Of a stretch of DNA of 64,000 nucleotides, positions 33,880-43,390 are shown piece after piece. Source of the DNA: Larkinella sp051857545 (lineage in GTDB: Bacteria > Bacteroidota > Bacteroidia > Cytophagales > Spirosomataceae). Each line of letters begins with the position of its first letter. Position 1 is the stretch's first letter. The stretch is from contig NZ_JBPZHB010000006.1 of NCBI RefSeq assembly GCF_051857545.1, forward strand, positions 372,001-436,000, given 5' to 3'. A program made the translations under genes and the position numbers. The notes beneath the pieces are model-generated. The model saw nothing but the letters and a program-made list of their open reading frames with translations. It was not told the DNA's origin and did not search any database.

Positions 33880-34617
33880 TCAATGTTCTTCTTCGGCCGT
33901 CTGAATGAACGCTCTGGCTTTGCGGATGTTAGCGTTCATGAGGTCAGTTTCGATCAGGCCATCCCGGAGCCGGACAATCCGGTGGGCGTATTCGGCAATG
34001 TCTTCTTCGTGTGTCACCATAATAACCGTGTTGCCCTTACTGTGAATCTGATCGAACAGATCCATGATTTCGTACGACGTCTTGCTGTCGAGGTTACCCG
34101 TCGGCTCATCCGCCAGCAGAATACTGGGATCGTTCACCAATGCCCGTGCCACGGCTACGCGTTGCCGCTGCCCACCGGAAAGCTCGTTGGGACGGTGCCC
34201 CGCCCGGTGTTCCAGCCCGACGTTCTTTAGGGCCTGCATGGCTTTTTCCGTGCGGTCGGCTTTGTTAAAACCTGCGTAAATCAGGGGCAAGGCTACGTTT
34301 TCCAGCGAAGTTTGGCGTGGCAGCAGGTTGAAGGTTTGAAACACGAACCCAATTTCCTTGTTCCGGACTTCGGCCAGCGCGTTTTCACTCATATTGCTGA
34401 CGTCCAGGCCATTCAGGATATAGGTACCGGATGTGGGCGTATCCAGGCAACCGACGATGTTCATCAGCGTCGATTTTCCCGAACCCGACGGCCCCATAAA
34501 CGCCACGTATTCGCCTTTTTTGATCGTAATGGTCACCGATTTCAACGCTTCGATGACTTCGCTGCCCATCACGTACCGTTTTGAGATCTCGTTGGTTTCA
34601 ATAATATTTTTGCTCAT
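33880..34617 (-). CDS. ABC transporter ATP-binding protein (LolD/MacB type)
   Basis: A 245-residue protein with Walker A GPSGSGKST (about 42-50), Q-loop FQTFNLLPRQT, signature LSGGQRQR and Walker B ILLADEPTGNLD. The family energises MacB, FtsX or LolC/E permeases in lipoprotein release or efflux. No permease gene lies beside it in this window: the neighbours are an unknown protein and the regulatory-domain protein. The partner is therefore encoded elsewhere. Confidence 0.92.
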   Translation of the reverse strand: MSKNIIETNEISKRYVMGSEVIEALKSVTITIKKGEYVAFMGPSGSGKSTLMNIVGCLDTPTSGTYILNGLDVSNMSENALAEVRNKEIGFVFQTFNLLPRQTSLENVALPLIYAGFNKADRTEKAMQALKNVGLEHRAGHRPNELSGGQRQRVAVARALVNDPSILLADEPTGNLDSKTSYEIMDLFDQIHSKGNTVIMVTHEEDIAEYAHRIVRLRDGLIETDLMNANIRKARAFIQTAEEEH

Positions 34618-34666
34618 GATCAGTTAGAAGCGTCAACGCCATACGAAAACCGCATGACTACGGTGA

Positions 34667-35167
34667 CTAGGTGGCGGCAATTTTGCGTTTACGCAGAAAA
34701 AAATTTCGGACAAACAAGCCCGTCAGGATCAGCATTTCGGCGTTCGGCAAGTCGGTCACCAACTCGATGGTGCCTTCATCGGCCAGAAACATCCGGGTGC
34801 GGTCGTAATGAATGATCTCCTGAGCGGTTTTTGATTCCGGCTTATCGGCGACGAGACTCCATTCGTGCATCATGAAATTTTCACGCTGCCAAGTGTATTT
34901 TTCACCAGTTTCCAACTGAACAACCGCGCCATTGAAGCCTTCAAAATCAATCCGGCCAATGATTTGATCACCGGCAGTTTTATCGTGGATATTGACCGAG
35001 TGAACCAGAAACCCTGCAACGTCGAAAAAGATGTGAACGCCGTTCAGGTGTGCATCGACATCCCGCACCAACAGGTCGCGGTGCATGCCCCCAACGACTT
35101 CATCACCTTTCATGATCACCACGCTCCGGCTGAACGCTGCTTTAACCCAGTGAAGTTGCTTTTCCAT
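34667..35167 (-). CDS. Hypothetical protein, beta-rich
   Basis: The start was set at ATG 35167 (166 residues). The frame is open to 35236 but that would overlap the upstream gene. No family was recognised. The protein has no signal peptide or clear membrane helix. It has many short beta-like segments (SVVIMKGDEVVGGM, VHIFFDVAGFLV, GAVVQLETGEKYTW) and a basic C-terminus (RNFFLRKRKI). It lies 40 bases after the large TPR membrane protein on the same strand and may be co-transcribed with it. Confidence 0.65.
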   Translation of the reverse strand: MEKQLHWVKAAFSRSVVIMKGDEVVGGMHRDLLVRDVDAHLNGVHIFFDVAGFLVHSVNIHDKTAGDQIIGRIDFEGFNGAVVQLETGEKYTWQRENFMMHEWSLVADKPESKTAQEIIHYDRTRMFLADEGTIELVTDLPNAEMLILTGLFVRNFFLRKRKIAAT

Positions 35168-35207
35168 AAGAGAGGGGAGTAGAAACCACCTCTTAAACTT
35201 ACTCAAT

Positions 35208-38200
35208 TTATTGAAATGCCTCCCGCTGTTTTTCAATCAACGCGCGTTTCGCCTGATAGCTTACCAGAAATGCCTGATAATCGGCAGGCGACGTGGCCGC
35301 CCGCAACCGCGCCAGACTCTCTTCGGCATAATCGGCCAGGCCCAGATCGAGGCAAAGCAGGGCATAAAGTTTCAGCAGGGCCGGATTCCGCTCGTTCAGG
35401 GGCAAGGCTTCGAGTACGCGATTATAGGCTTTTTCGGATTGGCCATTGTCCCGCTCAAAACCGGCTGCAGCCGCCACCAGTTCGGCATGAAACGGTGCCC
35501 GCCAAAGCGCGTCTTCATACAACCGGCGTGCTTCTTTAGGCTGTTTTTTAGCCTGATAAGCCTGTGCCAATACTAAATCCTTCTCCGCCTGAAAAGCCGC
35601 TACAACGGATTGCCGGGCATCCGTAATGGTCTGCTCATACTGCCCTTTCGCGTTCCGCAGCCGCAGGTAGGCGATGGTCATCGCGGAGCCGGTATACGCA
35701 TTCAGTTTCGCTTCCTGCGGGATTTGTTCGTACCAGCTTTGGGCAACCGGTACCTGTTTCAAGCCCAAATACCGGGTAACCAGCGTCGACGCAACAATCG
35801 TTTTCAGGTTATCATCCCGCATGGATCGGTACAACGCCAGTTGCGGCCCCATTTGATCAATCAGCGGGTCATACAACAGCACAAAGGCTTTTTCCAGATC
35901 GGACGACGGTTGTTTTTTGCCGTATAAAACCTCCGCCAGACTCCGCACACCAGAATCGTTCTGCCCGGCAATTTCCCAAAGCGGCCGGGCCATGAGCGGA
36001 TCGCCGGATTTGGTCAGCGCCAGGGCTTGATAATACATCGAAAGCGTGTCGGCATTTTGCGCCAGGATATCGGCAGCCTTCCGGTTCAGGCCCTGTTCCA
36101 TCATCCAAAGCCCCGAGATGAAGTTATAAAATGCCCCGTTTTGCTGGTTATCGCGGGCCAGTTGCTCGGTAATTTCAAAAGCGATGCGTTTGTTGCCGGT
36201 ATAATACTGGGCCGCCGATTGGGCGAAGAGCAAATCGTCCGTAAAATCCTGATTCGTCGGATTCTCGCCCGTCCGTCTCAGAACCGTGAGCAAAGTCGTG
36301 TCGGCACGCCGGTTTTGAACGGCATAATTATACAAACGGGCAAACCGGGACACATTCAGTCCTTCTTCCGTGTGCGGTTCGTTGAGCCAGGCCGGACGCG
36401 GAACGCCCACGCTGTCGGCGGTATTCCGGAAAAAAGACAACGCGGCCCGGTTGGCTTCATACGATTCATACGTGCTTGGTTCGGCAGCATACGCCAGCGA
36501 ATCGAGCGAAACCAGCCGTGGATTACGCGCCCAGAACGCCAGCAGATTGGTTTGCGGAACCTCTTCGCGAGCGGTGTTGCCGGTCGAAGCCGCCAGATAA
36601 TAGTAGGCCGAATCGGCCACGCTGGTCCGGGCGTAGAGGTAGCCGAGGTTATTTTGCAATTCGCCGTTTTTGGGGAAAGCACGAATGCCCCGTTGCAGCA
36701 TTTTGATTGCTTCAAACAACAGATTATCACCCAGCAACACCGACGTCAGCCCCACATAGGCCTGGGGTGAGGGCTGTTTCAACAACGCCTGATTGAAATA
36801 ATAAGCCGCCGTGACCTTGTCGCCCTGCGTCAGGGCCAGCGATGCCAGGGCGTAATTGGATTTATGGTTTTGGAATTCACTGGCTAACGCGAGGGTATAA
36901 TATTGCTCCGCCACGCGCAGTTCGCCCGTAGCGGCATGAAAATCACCCACGGTATTGAAATACCCGGCGGTGGCCTGCTTGAAGGTGAAGAAACTTTGGT
37001 AGGCCCCAATCAGAACCGTCAGCACAGCGGCAATCAAGCGGGTTTGCTGCAACGAAAGCTGAGTCGGTTTGTACAACACCTTGTAAACCGGCAGGCCTTG
37101 GCGGTAGATCGGCAGAAAATTAAAAAACACGTAAACGACAAATAACAATCCGCCAGCCAGGTGGGTATACACAATCATGTCTTCCAGAGCCTCCACCAGC
37201 GGATCGTTGGCCGAGGCAAAGGCGTAGGTGATGGTCATAACCGTGATGAGGGCCAGACCGAGGTACAAAAACGCCCCGCCATCGCGAAACGACAGGAAGG
37301 CTTCATTCTGGCGCAATTGCTGCCGAAATCCCCAGATGCCCAGCACCAGCGAAACCACAAACAAAACAAACGGACTGATGACCACCGGATTCCAGGCAAT
37401 CACTTTGGTGTTACTCAGCCAGATCAACAGCAGGTTGACGAGATACAACAAACTGATCAACAGGAAATTGTTCATACCCAGCGGACGTCCCGATCGGTCG
37501 TTGCGGTTGTTTCGGGTCACCGAGGTCAGGTAGACCAGAGCCGCAATACTCTCCGTCGAAATCCAGAAAATGAATCCCAGCGAGATCACCAGCAAACCCG
37601 GCAGCGCATAGCCCACAAAAGCCGATGCTGGTAAGGGTTGCCCGGCCAGCCGGTCGACCACCAGCCAGCCCGGCACGAACATGCCCGCGAAAACCGCGAG
37701 ACGTACGGGCAGCGAAACGTAAGATTTGAACGCATGGAAATAATAGCTGACCAGACCGAGCGCCAGCACCACGAGCACAAACGGCAACCGCCCTCCGAAA
37801 GCCGTTCCTAAAAAACCGGGCAGTTGCAGCACTTCGAGCCGGAACGTAGCCACAAGCACAATCAACACGCCCATGGCGATCAGATACGGCCAGCGTTGCA
37901 GCCGCGTGACCGCCGACAGAATGAATGCCAGCCCCAGGCAAATGCCCAGCGTAACCAGCTTGGCGGCCACCACATTCACCTGCATGGCCGACGCAACGAA
38001 CTGTTCCGTAACGACATAGGCTTTACCCGCAACGGAGTAATCAAACAAACCATCGGTAAAGGTGCCGATGGACGTCGGCAATTCCGTCAGCTCGCTCAGC
38101 ACATCCCAGCGAACGACGTTTTGCAAACCTTTCATCCAGGCCCAGATCATGCCCGTGATGGCCGTAACGAATAGCAATAAACCCGCCCAGTAGGCGATTC

Positions 38201-38291
38201 GATGGGCGGTATTCCAGTTTTTCCAGAAAAAAAGCATAGGATCAAAAACGAACCGGCAAGTTTCAAAAACTTTGCCGGTTAAACTATCCAT
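35208..38291 (-). CDS. Large membrane protein with TPR repeats
   Basis: A 1027-residue protein. The first 430 residues hold roughly ten hydrophobic helices, for example LLFVTAITGMIWAWM, LVTLGICLGLAFILSAV and LYLGLALITVMTITYAF. The C-terminal 600 residues are tetratricopeptide-like (LRVAEQYYTLALASEF, YLYARTSVADSAYYYLAAS, KEARRLYEDALWRAPFHAEL). This plan resembles scaffold proteins in Bacteroidota envelopes. No enzyme motif was seen. It has no clear partner gene apart from the small protein downstream. Confidence 0.8.
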   Translation of the reverse strand: MDSLTGKVFETCRFVFDPMLFFWKNWNTAHRIAYWAGLLLFVTAITGMIWAWMKGLQNVVRWDVLSELTELPTSIGTFTDGLFDYSVAGKAYVVTEQFVASAMQVNVVAAKLVTLGICLGLAFILSAVTRLQRWPYLIAMGVLIVLVATFRLEVLQLPGFLGTAFGGRLPFVLVVLALGLVSYYFHAFKSYVSLPVRLAVFAGMFVPGWLVVDRLAGQPLPASAFVGYALPGLLVISLGFIFWISTESIAALVYLTSVTRNNRNDRSGRPLGMNNFLLISLLYLVNLLLIWLSNTKVIAWNPVVISPFVLFVVSLVLGIWGFRQQLRQNEAFLSFRDGGAFLYLGLALITVMTITYAFASANDPLVEALEDMIVYTHLAGGLLFVVYVFFNFLPIYRQGLPVYKVLYKPTQLSLQQTRLIAAVLTVLIGAYQSFFTFKQATAGYFNTVGDFHAATGELRVAEQYYTLALASEFQNHKSNYALASLALTQGDKVTAAYYFNQALLKQPSPQAYVGLTSVLLGDNLLFEAIKMLQRGIRAFPKNGELQNNLGYLYARTSVADSAYYYLAASTGNTAREEVPQTNLLAFWARNPRLVSLDSLAYAAEPSTYESYEANRAALSFFRNTADSVGVPRPAWLNEPHTEEGLNVSRFARLYNYAVQNRRADTTLLTVLRRTGENPTNQDFTDDLLFAQSAAQYYTGNKRIAFEITEQLARDNQQNGAFYNFISGLWMMEQGLNRKAADILAQNADTLSMYYQALALTKSGDPLMARPLWEIAGQNDSGVRSLAEVLYGKKQPSSDLEKAFVLLYDPLIDQMGPQLALYRSMRDDNLKTIVASTLVTRYLGLKQVPVAQSWYEQIPQEAKLNAYTGSAMTIAYLRLRNAKGQYEQTITDARQSVVAAFQAEKDLVLAQAYQAKKQPKEARRLYEDALWRAPFHAELVAAAAGFERDNGQSEKAYNRVLEALPLNERNPALLKLYALLCLDLGLADYAEESLARLRAATSPADYQAFLVSYQAKRALIEKQREAFQ

Positions 38292-38556
38292 AGCAACGCT
38301 GGGGCGGATGAGTTAGTGCGTGTTTCCGGGTTTGATCCGACAAATCCATTTATTTTTAGCACGCCGTAGCCAGGCGGATCAATTCCTCTTCAACGGTCCG
38401 AAGACGAGCCGCTTAACCTGTTTACATACAAATAAGACGGATTCCGGCTGAAATCTTTGTTTTGTGCAAACCGCAGGATTCGGGTTATTATCAGCGAACT
38501 AACTGGAACAAAAACGATTTCGTCTTGTAAATCTTAAAAATAGATTAAAAGGCAAC

Positions 38557-38587
38557 TTGGGTTTAAGCAAATTATCATCTAATTTTG
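38557..38587 (+). promoter_or_regulatory. Bacteroidota promoter of atpDC
   Basis: TTG at 38557-38559, a 20-bp spacer and TAATTTTG at 38580-38587 (full TAnnTTTG match), 49 bases before the atpD start. The rest of the 345-base gene-free stretch 38292-38636, between divergent genes, shows nothing else I can support. Confidence 0.8.
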
Positions 38588-38636
38588 CGGTCGCATTGAG
38601 TACGCTTTTCCTATTAAAATTTCTCAACTTCATAGC

Positions 38637-40160
38637 ATGACAACTGCAACAGCAACGAATACGGGTAAAATCACGCAGGTGATCGGCCCGGTTGTTGACG
38701 TGAGTTTTGAGGGCGAAGGGTCGCGGCTACCGTCGATTCTGGATGCTCTGGAAGTCACAAAAGCCAATGGCCAAAAAGTTATATTGGAGACCCAGCAGCA
38801 CCTCGGTGAAGACCGCGTCCGGACGATTTCGATGGATGCCACCGAAGGACTGGAGCGCGGGATGACCGTGGTCCACCTGGGCACTCAGATTACCATGCCG
38901 ACTGGCGACGGAATTCGCGGACGGTTGTTCAACGTCGTGGGTACGGCCATTGATGGGATTCCCCAGCCGAAAAGCACCGGCGGTTTGCCCATTCACCGGA
39001 ACGCTCCGAAGTTTGAGGACCTCGCCACGTCGACCGAAGTACTTTTCACCGGGATCAAGGTTATCGACCTGCTCGAACCCTACGCCAAAGGTGGTAAAAT
39101 CGGTCTGTTCGGTGGTGCCGGGGTAGGAAAAACCGTATTGATTCAGGAATTGATCAACAACATTGCCAAAGCATACGCTGGTCTTTCGGTATTTGCCGGT
39201 GTGGGAGAACGGACCCGTGAAGGGAATGACCTGCTGCGCGAAATGATCGAAGCCGGTATTATCAAATACGGCGACAACTTCAAGCACTCCATGGAAGAAG
39301 GCGGCTGGGATTTGTCGAAAGTTGATCCGGAAGAATTGAAGGAAAGCCAGGCTACCTTCATTTTCGGTCAGATGAACGAACCTCCCGGAGCCCGCGCCCG
39401 TGTTGCCCTGTCAGGTCTGACCATTGCGGAACACTTCCGCGATGGTGACGGAACCGGACAAGGCCGTGACATTCTGTTCTTTATCGATAACATTTTCCGG
39501 TTTACGCAGGCCGGTTCGGAAGTATCGGCTCTCTTGGGTCGGATGCCTTCGGCGGTAGGGTACCAACCCACGCTGGCGACCGAAATGGGAACCATGCAAG
39601 AGCGGATTACGTCGACCAAACGCGGCTCAATCACCTCGGTACAAGCGGTTTACGTACCTGCCGATGACTTGACTGACCCGGCACCGGCCACGACCTTTGC
39701 CCACTTGGATGCCACGACGGTATTGAGTCGGAAAATTTCCGAGTTAGGTATTTACCCGGCGGTGGATCCGCTGGATTCAACCTCCCGGATTCTGACCGCC
39801 GAAATCCTGGGTGATGAGCATTACAATACCGCTCAGCGCGTGAAGGAGATTCTGCAACGCTACAAAGAATTGCAGGATATCATCGCCATCCTCGGTATGG
39901 AAGAACTTTCGGAAGAAGATAAGCAGACGGTAAACCGCGCCCGTCGGGTGCAACGCTTCCTGTCGCAGCCGTTCTTCGTGGCCGAGCAGTTCACCGGTTT
40001 GAAAGGCGTTCTGGTTCCGATCGAAGAAACCATTCGGGGCTTCAACGAAATCATCGACGGCAAGTGGGATCACCTGCCCGAAGCAGCCTTCAACCTCGTT
40101 GGAACCATCGACGACGCAGCCGCCAAAGGTGAGCGTCTGTTGAAGGAAGCGGGCAAATAA
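38637..40160 (+). CDS. atpD: ATP synthase F1 subunit beta
   Basis: Catalytic subunit of F1. It has 507 residues, Walker A GGAGVGKT near 160 and Walker B ILFFIDNIFRF near 275, and the ATP-synthase alpha/beta signature PAVDPLDSTS near 380. The start ATG 38637 gives MTTATATNTGKITQV, a short threonine/alanine-rich extension before the conserved GPVVDVSF. It is paired with atpC and separated from the other ATP synthase genes, as is usual in Bacteroidota. Confidence 0.97.
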   Translation: MTTATATNTGKITQVIGPVVDVSFEGEGSRLPSILDALEVTKANGQKVILETQQHLGEDRVRTISMDATEGLERGMTVVHLGTQITMPTGDGIRGRLFNVVGTAIDGIPQPKSTGGLPIHRNAPKFEDLATSTEVLFTGIKVIDLLEPYAKGGKIGLFGGAGVGKTVLIQELINNIAKAYAGLSVFAGVGERTREGNDLLREMIEAGIIKYGDNFKHSMEEGGWDLSKVDPEELKESQATFIFGQMNEPPGARARVALSGLTIAEHFRDGDGTGQGRDILFFIDNIFRFTQAGSEVSALLGRMPSAVGYQPTLATEMGTMQERITSTKRGSITSVQAVYVPADDLTDPAPATTFAHLDATTVLSRKISELGIYPAVDPLDSTSRILTAEILGDEHYNTAQRVKEILQRYKELQDIIAILGMEELSEEDKQTVNRARRVQRFLSQPFFVAEQFTGLKGVLVPIEETIRGFNEIIDGKWDHLPEAAFNLVGTIDDAAAKGERLLKEAGK

Positions 40161-40164
40161 TAGT

Positions 40165-40245
40165 AGATCAAAAGACAAGAGAGGTGAGACAAGAGACACA
40201 GTTGTAACGGTTGTCTTTTGTCTCATGTCTACAATCTTTCATCTT
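40165..40245. repeat. GA-rich hairpin repeat E between atpD and atpC
   Basis: TGAGACAAGAGACA (40185-40198) faces TGTCTTTTGTCTCA (40212-40225), 13 of 14 pairs, within a longer imperfect palindrome of AAAGACAAGAG units. It lies inside the atpDC transcript. The sequence resembles repeats at 30021 and 44575. Confidence 0.7.
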
Positions 40246-40256
40246 AAGTAAAAAAA

Positions 40257-40505
40257 ATGCAACTCGAAATCATTACACCCGATAAGAAGGTCTTTACCGG
40301 TGAGGCTACAGCCGTTACTTTTCCGGGTACGGAGGGTCAGTTTCAGGTTTTGAACGACCACGCTCCCATCGTCAGCACACTGGCGCGGGGACCGGTTACG
40401 GTGGCTACCAGCTCCGGCACCCAGACGTTTACCGTCGATGGTGGCGTGGTGGAAGTGCTGAATAATAAGGTACTCGTACTGGCCGAAGCGGTTATTGCGG
40501 CTTAA
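40257..40505 (+). CDS. atpC: ATP synthase F1 subunit epsilon
   Basis: An 82-residue protein consisting only of the N-terminal beta-sandwich of epsilon (MQLEIITPDKKVFTGEATAV, FPGTEGQFQVLNDHAPIVS). The C-terminal helical hairpin that inhibits ATP hydrolysis in many bacteria is absent, which is the usual short form in this phylum. It links F1 to the c-ring. It follows atpD across a hairpin repeat and ends at an intrinsic terminator. Confidence 0.95.
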   Translation: MQLEIITPDKKVFTGEATAVTFPGTEGQFQVLNDHAPIVSTLARGPVTVATSSGTQTFTVDGGVVEVLNNKVLVLAEAVIAA

Positions 40506-40526
40506 GCGGTTATCGACTATCCATAC

Positions 40527-40561
40527 AAAGCGGACCGGTCTGGAAAGATCGGTCCGCTTTT
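40527..40561 (+). terminator. Intrinsic terminator of atpDC
   Basis: AAAGCGGACCGGTC pairs with GATCGGTCCGCTTT (40527-40560) with one wobble and a 6-base loop, followed by TTCGTG. It starts 22 bases after the atpC stop. Confidence 0.85.
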
Positions 40562-40613
40562 CGTGTATATAATCCGGGGTTAGTCAACCCTGAAAAGATT
40601 GTTGGGACCTACC

Positions 40614-42140
40614 TTACCGCACCGTCATTTTCCGCTTTCCATCCTGAATCAGTTCCAGGGCTTTTTCCAAATCCCGGTCGCGCTGTTTGATCCGATCCGT
40701 AACGGTGTAGTCAATGGGATAGTCGGGCATTACACCGCGCCCCTGGTCGGGATTCCGGCTGGCGGTGGCAATCCAGAAAACCGGAAACCGCACTCGGAGC
40801 CGACTTTCGGGCAAGGTCAGGGTTTGAATAATGCCGCCGTTGCAGCCCGCTTCGCCCCCACCGGTTTCCTGCCCGATGATGGTAACGGGCCGCTGCGCTT
40901 TCAGGCTGGCGGTGAAAATGGAAGCTGCAGAGAAGGTCCGGCCACTGGTGAGAATATACACTTTTCCGCTAAACCGATGATCGGAAGCCGGTTTGTTCCA
41001 ACCGACGTTGGATTTGCCAAACTGGTAGCGGCCACCGTCCGATTTCATGTAGCGGAAATTCTGCCGCAACAGCCGCTTCTCTTTCCGGTCGAAATACGAA
41101 CAGGAATTAGGCCGACGGACGCGGCTTTCGGCCCGGTCGACCTGCCGGAAATCCGACTTCATCAGGTACGACATCAGATCCGAGCCGATTTCAGCATTCC
41201 CACCGGTATTCTGCCGTAAGTCGATCACCAGATCCTGCACTTTCAGTTTTTCCAGCGTTTCAAACACCTCCCGGTGATAGGACCCGTAGTGATCGTAGCC
41301 AAAACTGTTGATGATGAGCATAGCCGCCGTTGAATCGCCGTTCAGAAAATGCAGCGAGCGCATGAGTTGCAATTTTGCATCTTCATCGAAAAAAGAGGCT
41401 TCCGTTTTAGAGCGGTTTTTCCGGCTTCGCTTGACGGTCGCCGGGCTTGGCGTCGTTGGAATAGTACCCGTACTGGCCGGACGGCGACGAACGGTGGTGA
41501 TGCGCTCAGAACTCGTGGTGTCCCGCACGGTCAGCGTCCAGGGCGAATGGCCGTCGAAGTGCCGCCAGTAGGTTTCTTCCAGGTGGTACAATTCCAGAAA
41601 ATAATTCTTGAAAGTCTGATTATAGCCGTCTGACGGCCATCGATCCCGGGCGGCCTGAATAATTTCTTTGACCGGATGACCACCCATTTTGAGCACTTCC
41701 GTACCGCAAACCAGCGAGGAATCCGTACTTCGATTCCGGCCAATAAACATCCGGTCATTTTGCAGAATAATATCGAAAGGGAGCCATTCGGGTTGCGGTT
41801 TTTGTCCTTTCCGGCTGGAATAAAGCGATTCCTGCACATCGGTGTGGCCACAGCGAATCTGGACAATCAGCGGGCGTAGCAACTCGCGAAACTCCACTTC
41901 AGACATCGGGCGGTAGAGTTGCCGGGCCACGGCCTCGAATTTTTGGTTCATCTCCTCGCGCGGGGCATACCGGTATAAGCTCGGATGGCGCTCTTCCAGC
42001 GTCTTCCGCAGTACCGCAAAGTCGCTCCGCAACTGCTCGACCGTATACATCCGGGGGCGATACGTCGCTTTTTTCGGATGGCCCGGAAAACAATAAGCTG
42101 TGCTGATGGTCAGTGCCAGCAGCAACGCAAGGAACCGCAT
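40614..42140 (-). CDS. Secreted S41 family peptidase
   Basis: A 508-residue protein with a signal peptide (MRFLALLLALTISTAYC). It has an N-terminal helical region and a C-terminal S41 (tail-specific protease/TSP) domain. The domain includes VIDLRQNTGGNAEIG, and the nucleophile is expected in TSGRTFSAAS. No obvious PDZ was recognised. The middle (about 195-230) holds a basic, low-complexity insert (RRRPASTGTIPTTPSP...RSRKNRSK). Probably degrades peptides in the periplasm. Convergent with atpDC. Confidence 0.87.
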   Translation of the reverse strand: MRFLALLLALTISTAYCFPGHPKKATYRPRMYTVEQLRSDFAVLRKTLEERHPSLYRYAPREEMNQKFEAVARQLYRPMSEVEFRELLRPLIVQIRCGHTDVQESLYSSRKGQKPQPEWLPFDIILQNDRMFIGRNRSTDSSLVCGTEVLKMGGHPVKEIIQAARDRWPSDGYNQTFKNYFLELYHLEETYWRHFDGHSPWTLTVRDTTSSERITTVRRRPASTGTIPTTPSPATVKRSRKNRSKTEASFFDEDAKLQLMRSLHFLNGDSTAAMLIINSFGYDHYGSYHREVFETLEKLKVQDLVIDLRQNTGGNAEIGSDLMSYLMKSDFRQVDRAESRVRRPNSCSYFDRKEKRLLRQNFRYMKSDGGRYQFGKSNVGWNKPASDHRFSGKVYILTSGRTFSAASIFTASLKAQRPVTIIGQETGGGEAGCNGGIIQTLTLPESRLRVRFPVFWIATASRNPDQGRGVMPDYPIDYTVTDRIKQRDRDLEKALELIQDGKRKMTVR

Positions 42141-42207
42141 ACTATTTTTCTGACTAAATTAGTAAATTCGGTTCCCGAAACTACCCTTTTTTTTGTGGGA
42201 AACAAAA

Positions 42208-42561
42208 TTAGTAAAAGGCATCTTCGATGTGTTTTACGTTTACCTCTTCCGGCGTCACCGTAACGGCAACAATGTCGAAACGGACGTCGTGTTGCCAATC
42301 TTTCGCGAAAATATAATGCTCAGCCGCTTTCATGACCAGCCGCGCTTTGGCAGAGTTCACAAACTCTTCCGGGTGGCCGAAACGGGTGCTGGTCCGCGTT
42401 TTTACCTCCACAAAAATGACCATCTTGCCTTTCTGAGCAATCAGGTCGATTTCGGCGTGTTGGTGGCGGTAATTGCGTTCCAGAATCTGGTAGCCTTTCT
42501 GTTGGAGGTAGCGAACGGCCTCGTCTTCGCCCTGTTTGCCGGTGTCATTGTGCTGCGCCAT
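42208..42561 (-). CDS. YraN family (UPF0102) putative endonuclease
   Basis: A 117-residue protein with the restriction-endonuclease-like motif of the family: GEDEAVRYLQQKGYQILERNY, then AEIDLIAQKG and FVEVKTRTS (D-ExK active-site pattern). This small protein is nearly universal in bacteria and probably acts in DNA processing, but its role is not established. It is divergent from lipB with 93 bases between the two starts. Confidence 0.92.
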   Translation of the reverse strand: MAQHNDTGKQGEDEAVRYLQQKGYQILERNYRHQHAEIDLIAQKGKMVIFVEVKTRTSTRFGHPEEFVNSAKARLVMKAAEHYIFAKDWQHDVRFDIVAVTVTPEEVNVKHIEDAFY

Positions 42562-42654
42562 CGATCGTTTTTACTACTTAGACGGAAAACCGATTGAATG
42601 GATACGAACGAAACCGGCCCACTTTGGTGTTTTTTCTATACTGATTACATAAAA

Positions 42655-43389
42655 ATGAATAGTCATTGCAATAAAAAGGTACGAATTCAGGATCTGGGCC
42701 TTCTTGATTACCAGGCTGGCTGGGATTACCAGGAGCGGTTATTGGCGGAGATCGTCGCGGCCAAAATCGCCAACCGCAGCCAGCCCGCCGACCACCAACG
42801 TTTGACGTCCAATTATCTATTATTCTGCCAGCACCCCCATGTGTATACGCTGGGGAAAAGCGGAAAGGAAGATCATCTGCTCGCGAACGCTGCGTTTCTG
42901 GAAAGCATCGGGGCCACCTATCATAAAATAAACCGGGGAGGTGACATCACCTACCACGGGCCGGGCCAGTTGGTGGGCTACCCGATTCTGGATCTGGATA
43001 ATTTCTTTACGGACATTCACCGCTACATGCGCTTGCTGGAAGAAGCCATCATCCGAACGCTGGCGGATTACGGCCTGAATGCGGGCCGAATCGACGGGTT
43101 GACGGGGGTTTGGCTGGGGTATGAATCGGAAGAAAACCGCCGGAATGGAACCGTCCGGAAAATCTGTGCGATGGGCGTCAAAGCGAGCCGTTGGGTAACG
43201 ATGCACGGATTTGCGTTGAATGTCAATACGGATTTGGGTTATTTTAATCATATTGTGCCCTGCGGCATTGCCGACAAGGCCGTTACGTCGATGCAGGCTG
43301 AACTGGGCCGGGAGGTTCCGGTTTCGGACGTGATGGAACACGTCAGCCAACATCTGGCGGATTTATTTGAAATGGAGTTAATTCGTTAG
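42655..43389 (+). CDS. lipB: Octanoyl-[acyl carrier protein] transferase
   Basis: Moves octanoate from ACP to lipoyl domains, the first step of lipoate synthesis; pyruvate dehydrogenase is one client. The start was set at ATG 42655 (244 residues, MNSHCNKKVRIQDLGL); an in-frame ATG at 42598 gives 19 extra residues without family similarity. Conserved segments are HVYTLGKSGK, INRGGDITYHGPGQLVGYP, MGVKASRWVTMHGFALNV with the catalytic lysine, and the cysteine in HIVPCGI. Confidence 0.93.
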   Translation: MNSHCNKKVRIQDLGLLDYQAGWDYQERLLAEIVAAKIANRSQPADHQRLTSNYLLFCQHPHVYTLGKSGKEDHLLANAAFLESIGATYHKINRGGDITYHGPGQLVGYPILDLDNFFTDIHRYMRLLEEAIIRTLADYGLNAGRIDGLTGVWLGYESEENRRNGTVRKICAMGVKASRWVTMHGFALNVNTDLGYFNHIVPCGIADKAVTSMQAELGREVPVSDVMEHVSQHLADLFEMELIR

Positions 43390-43390
43390 A

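Noticed and set aside
33880..34617. ABC ATPase considered as part of an efflux operon
   Set aside because: No permease or membrane fusion gene is adjacent, so only the single ATPase can be supported.
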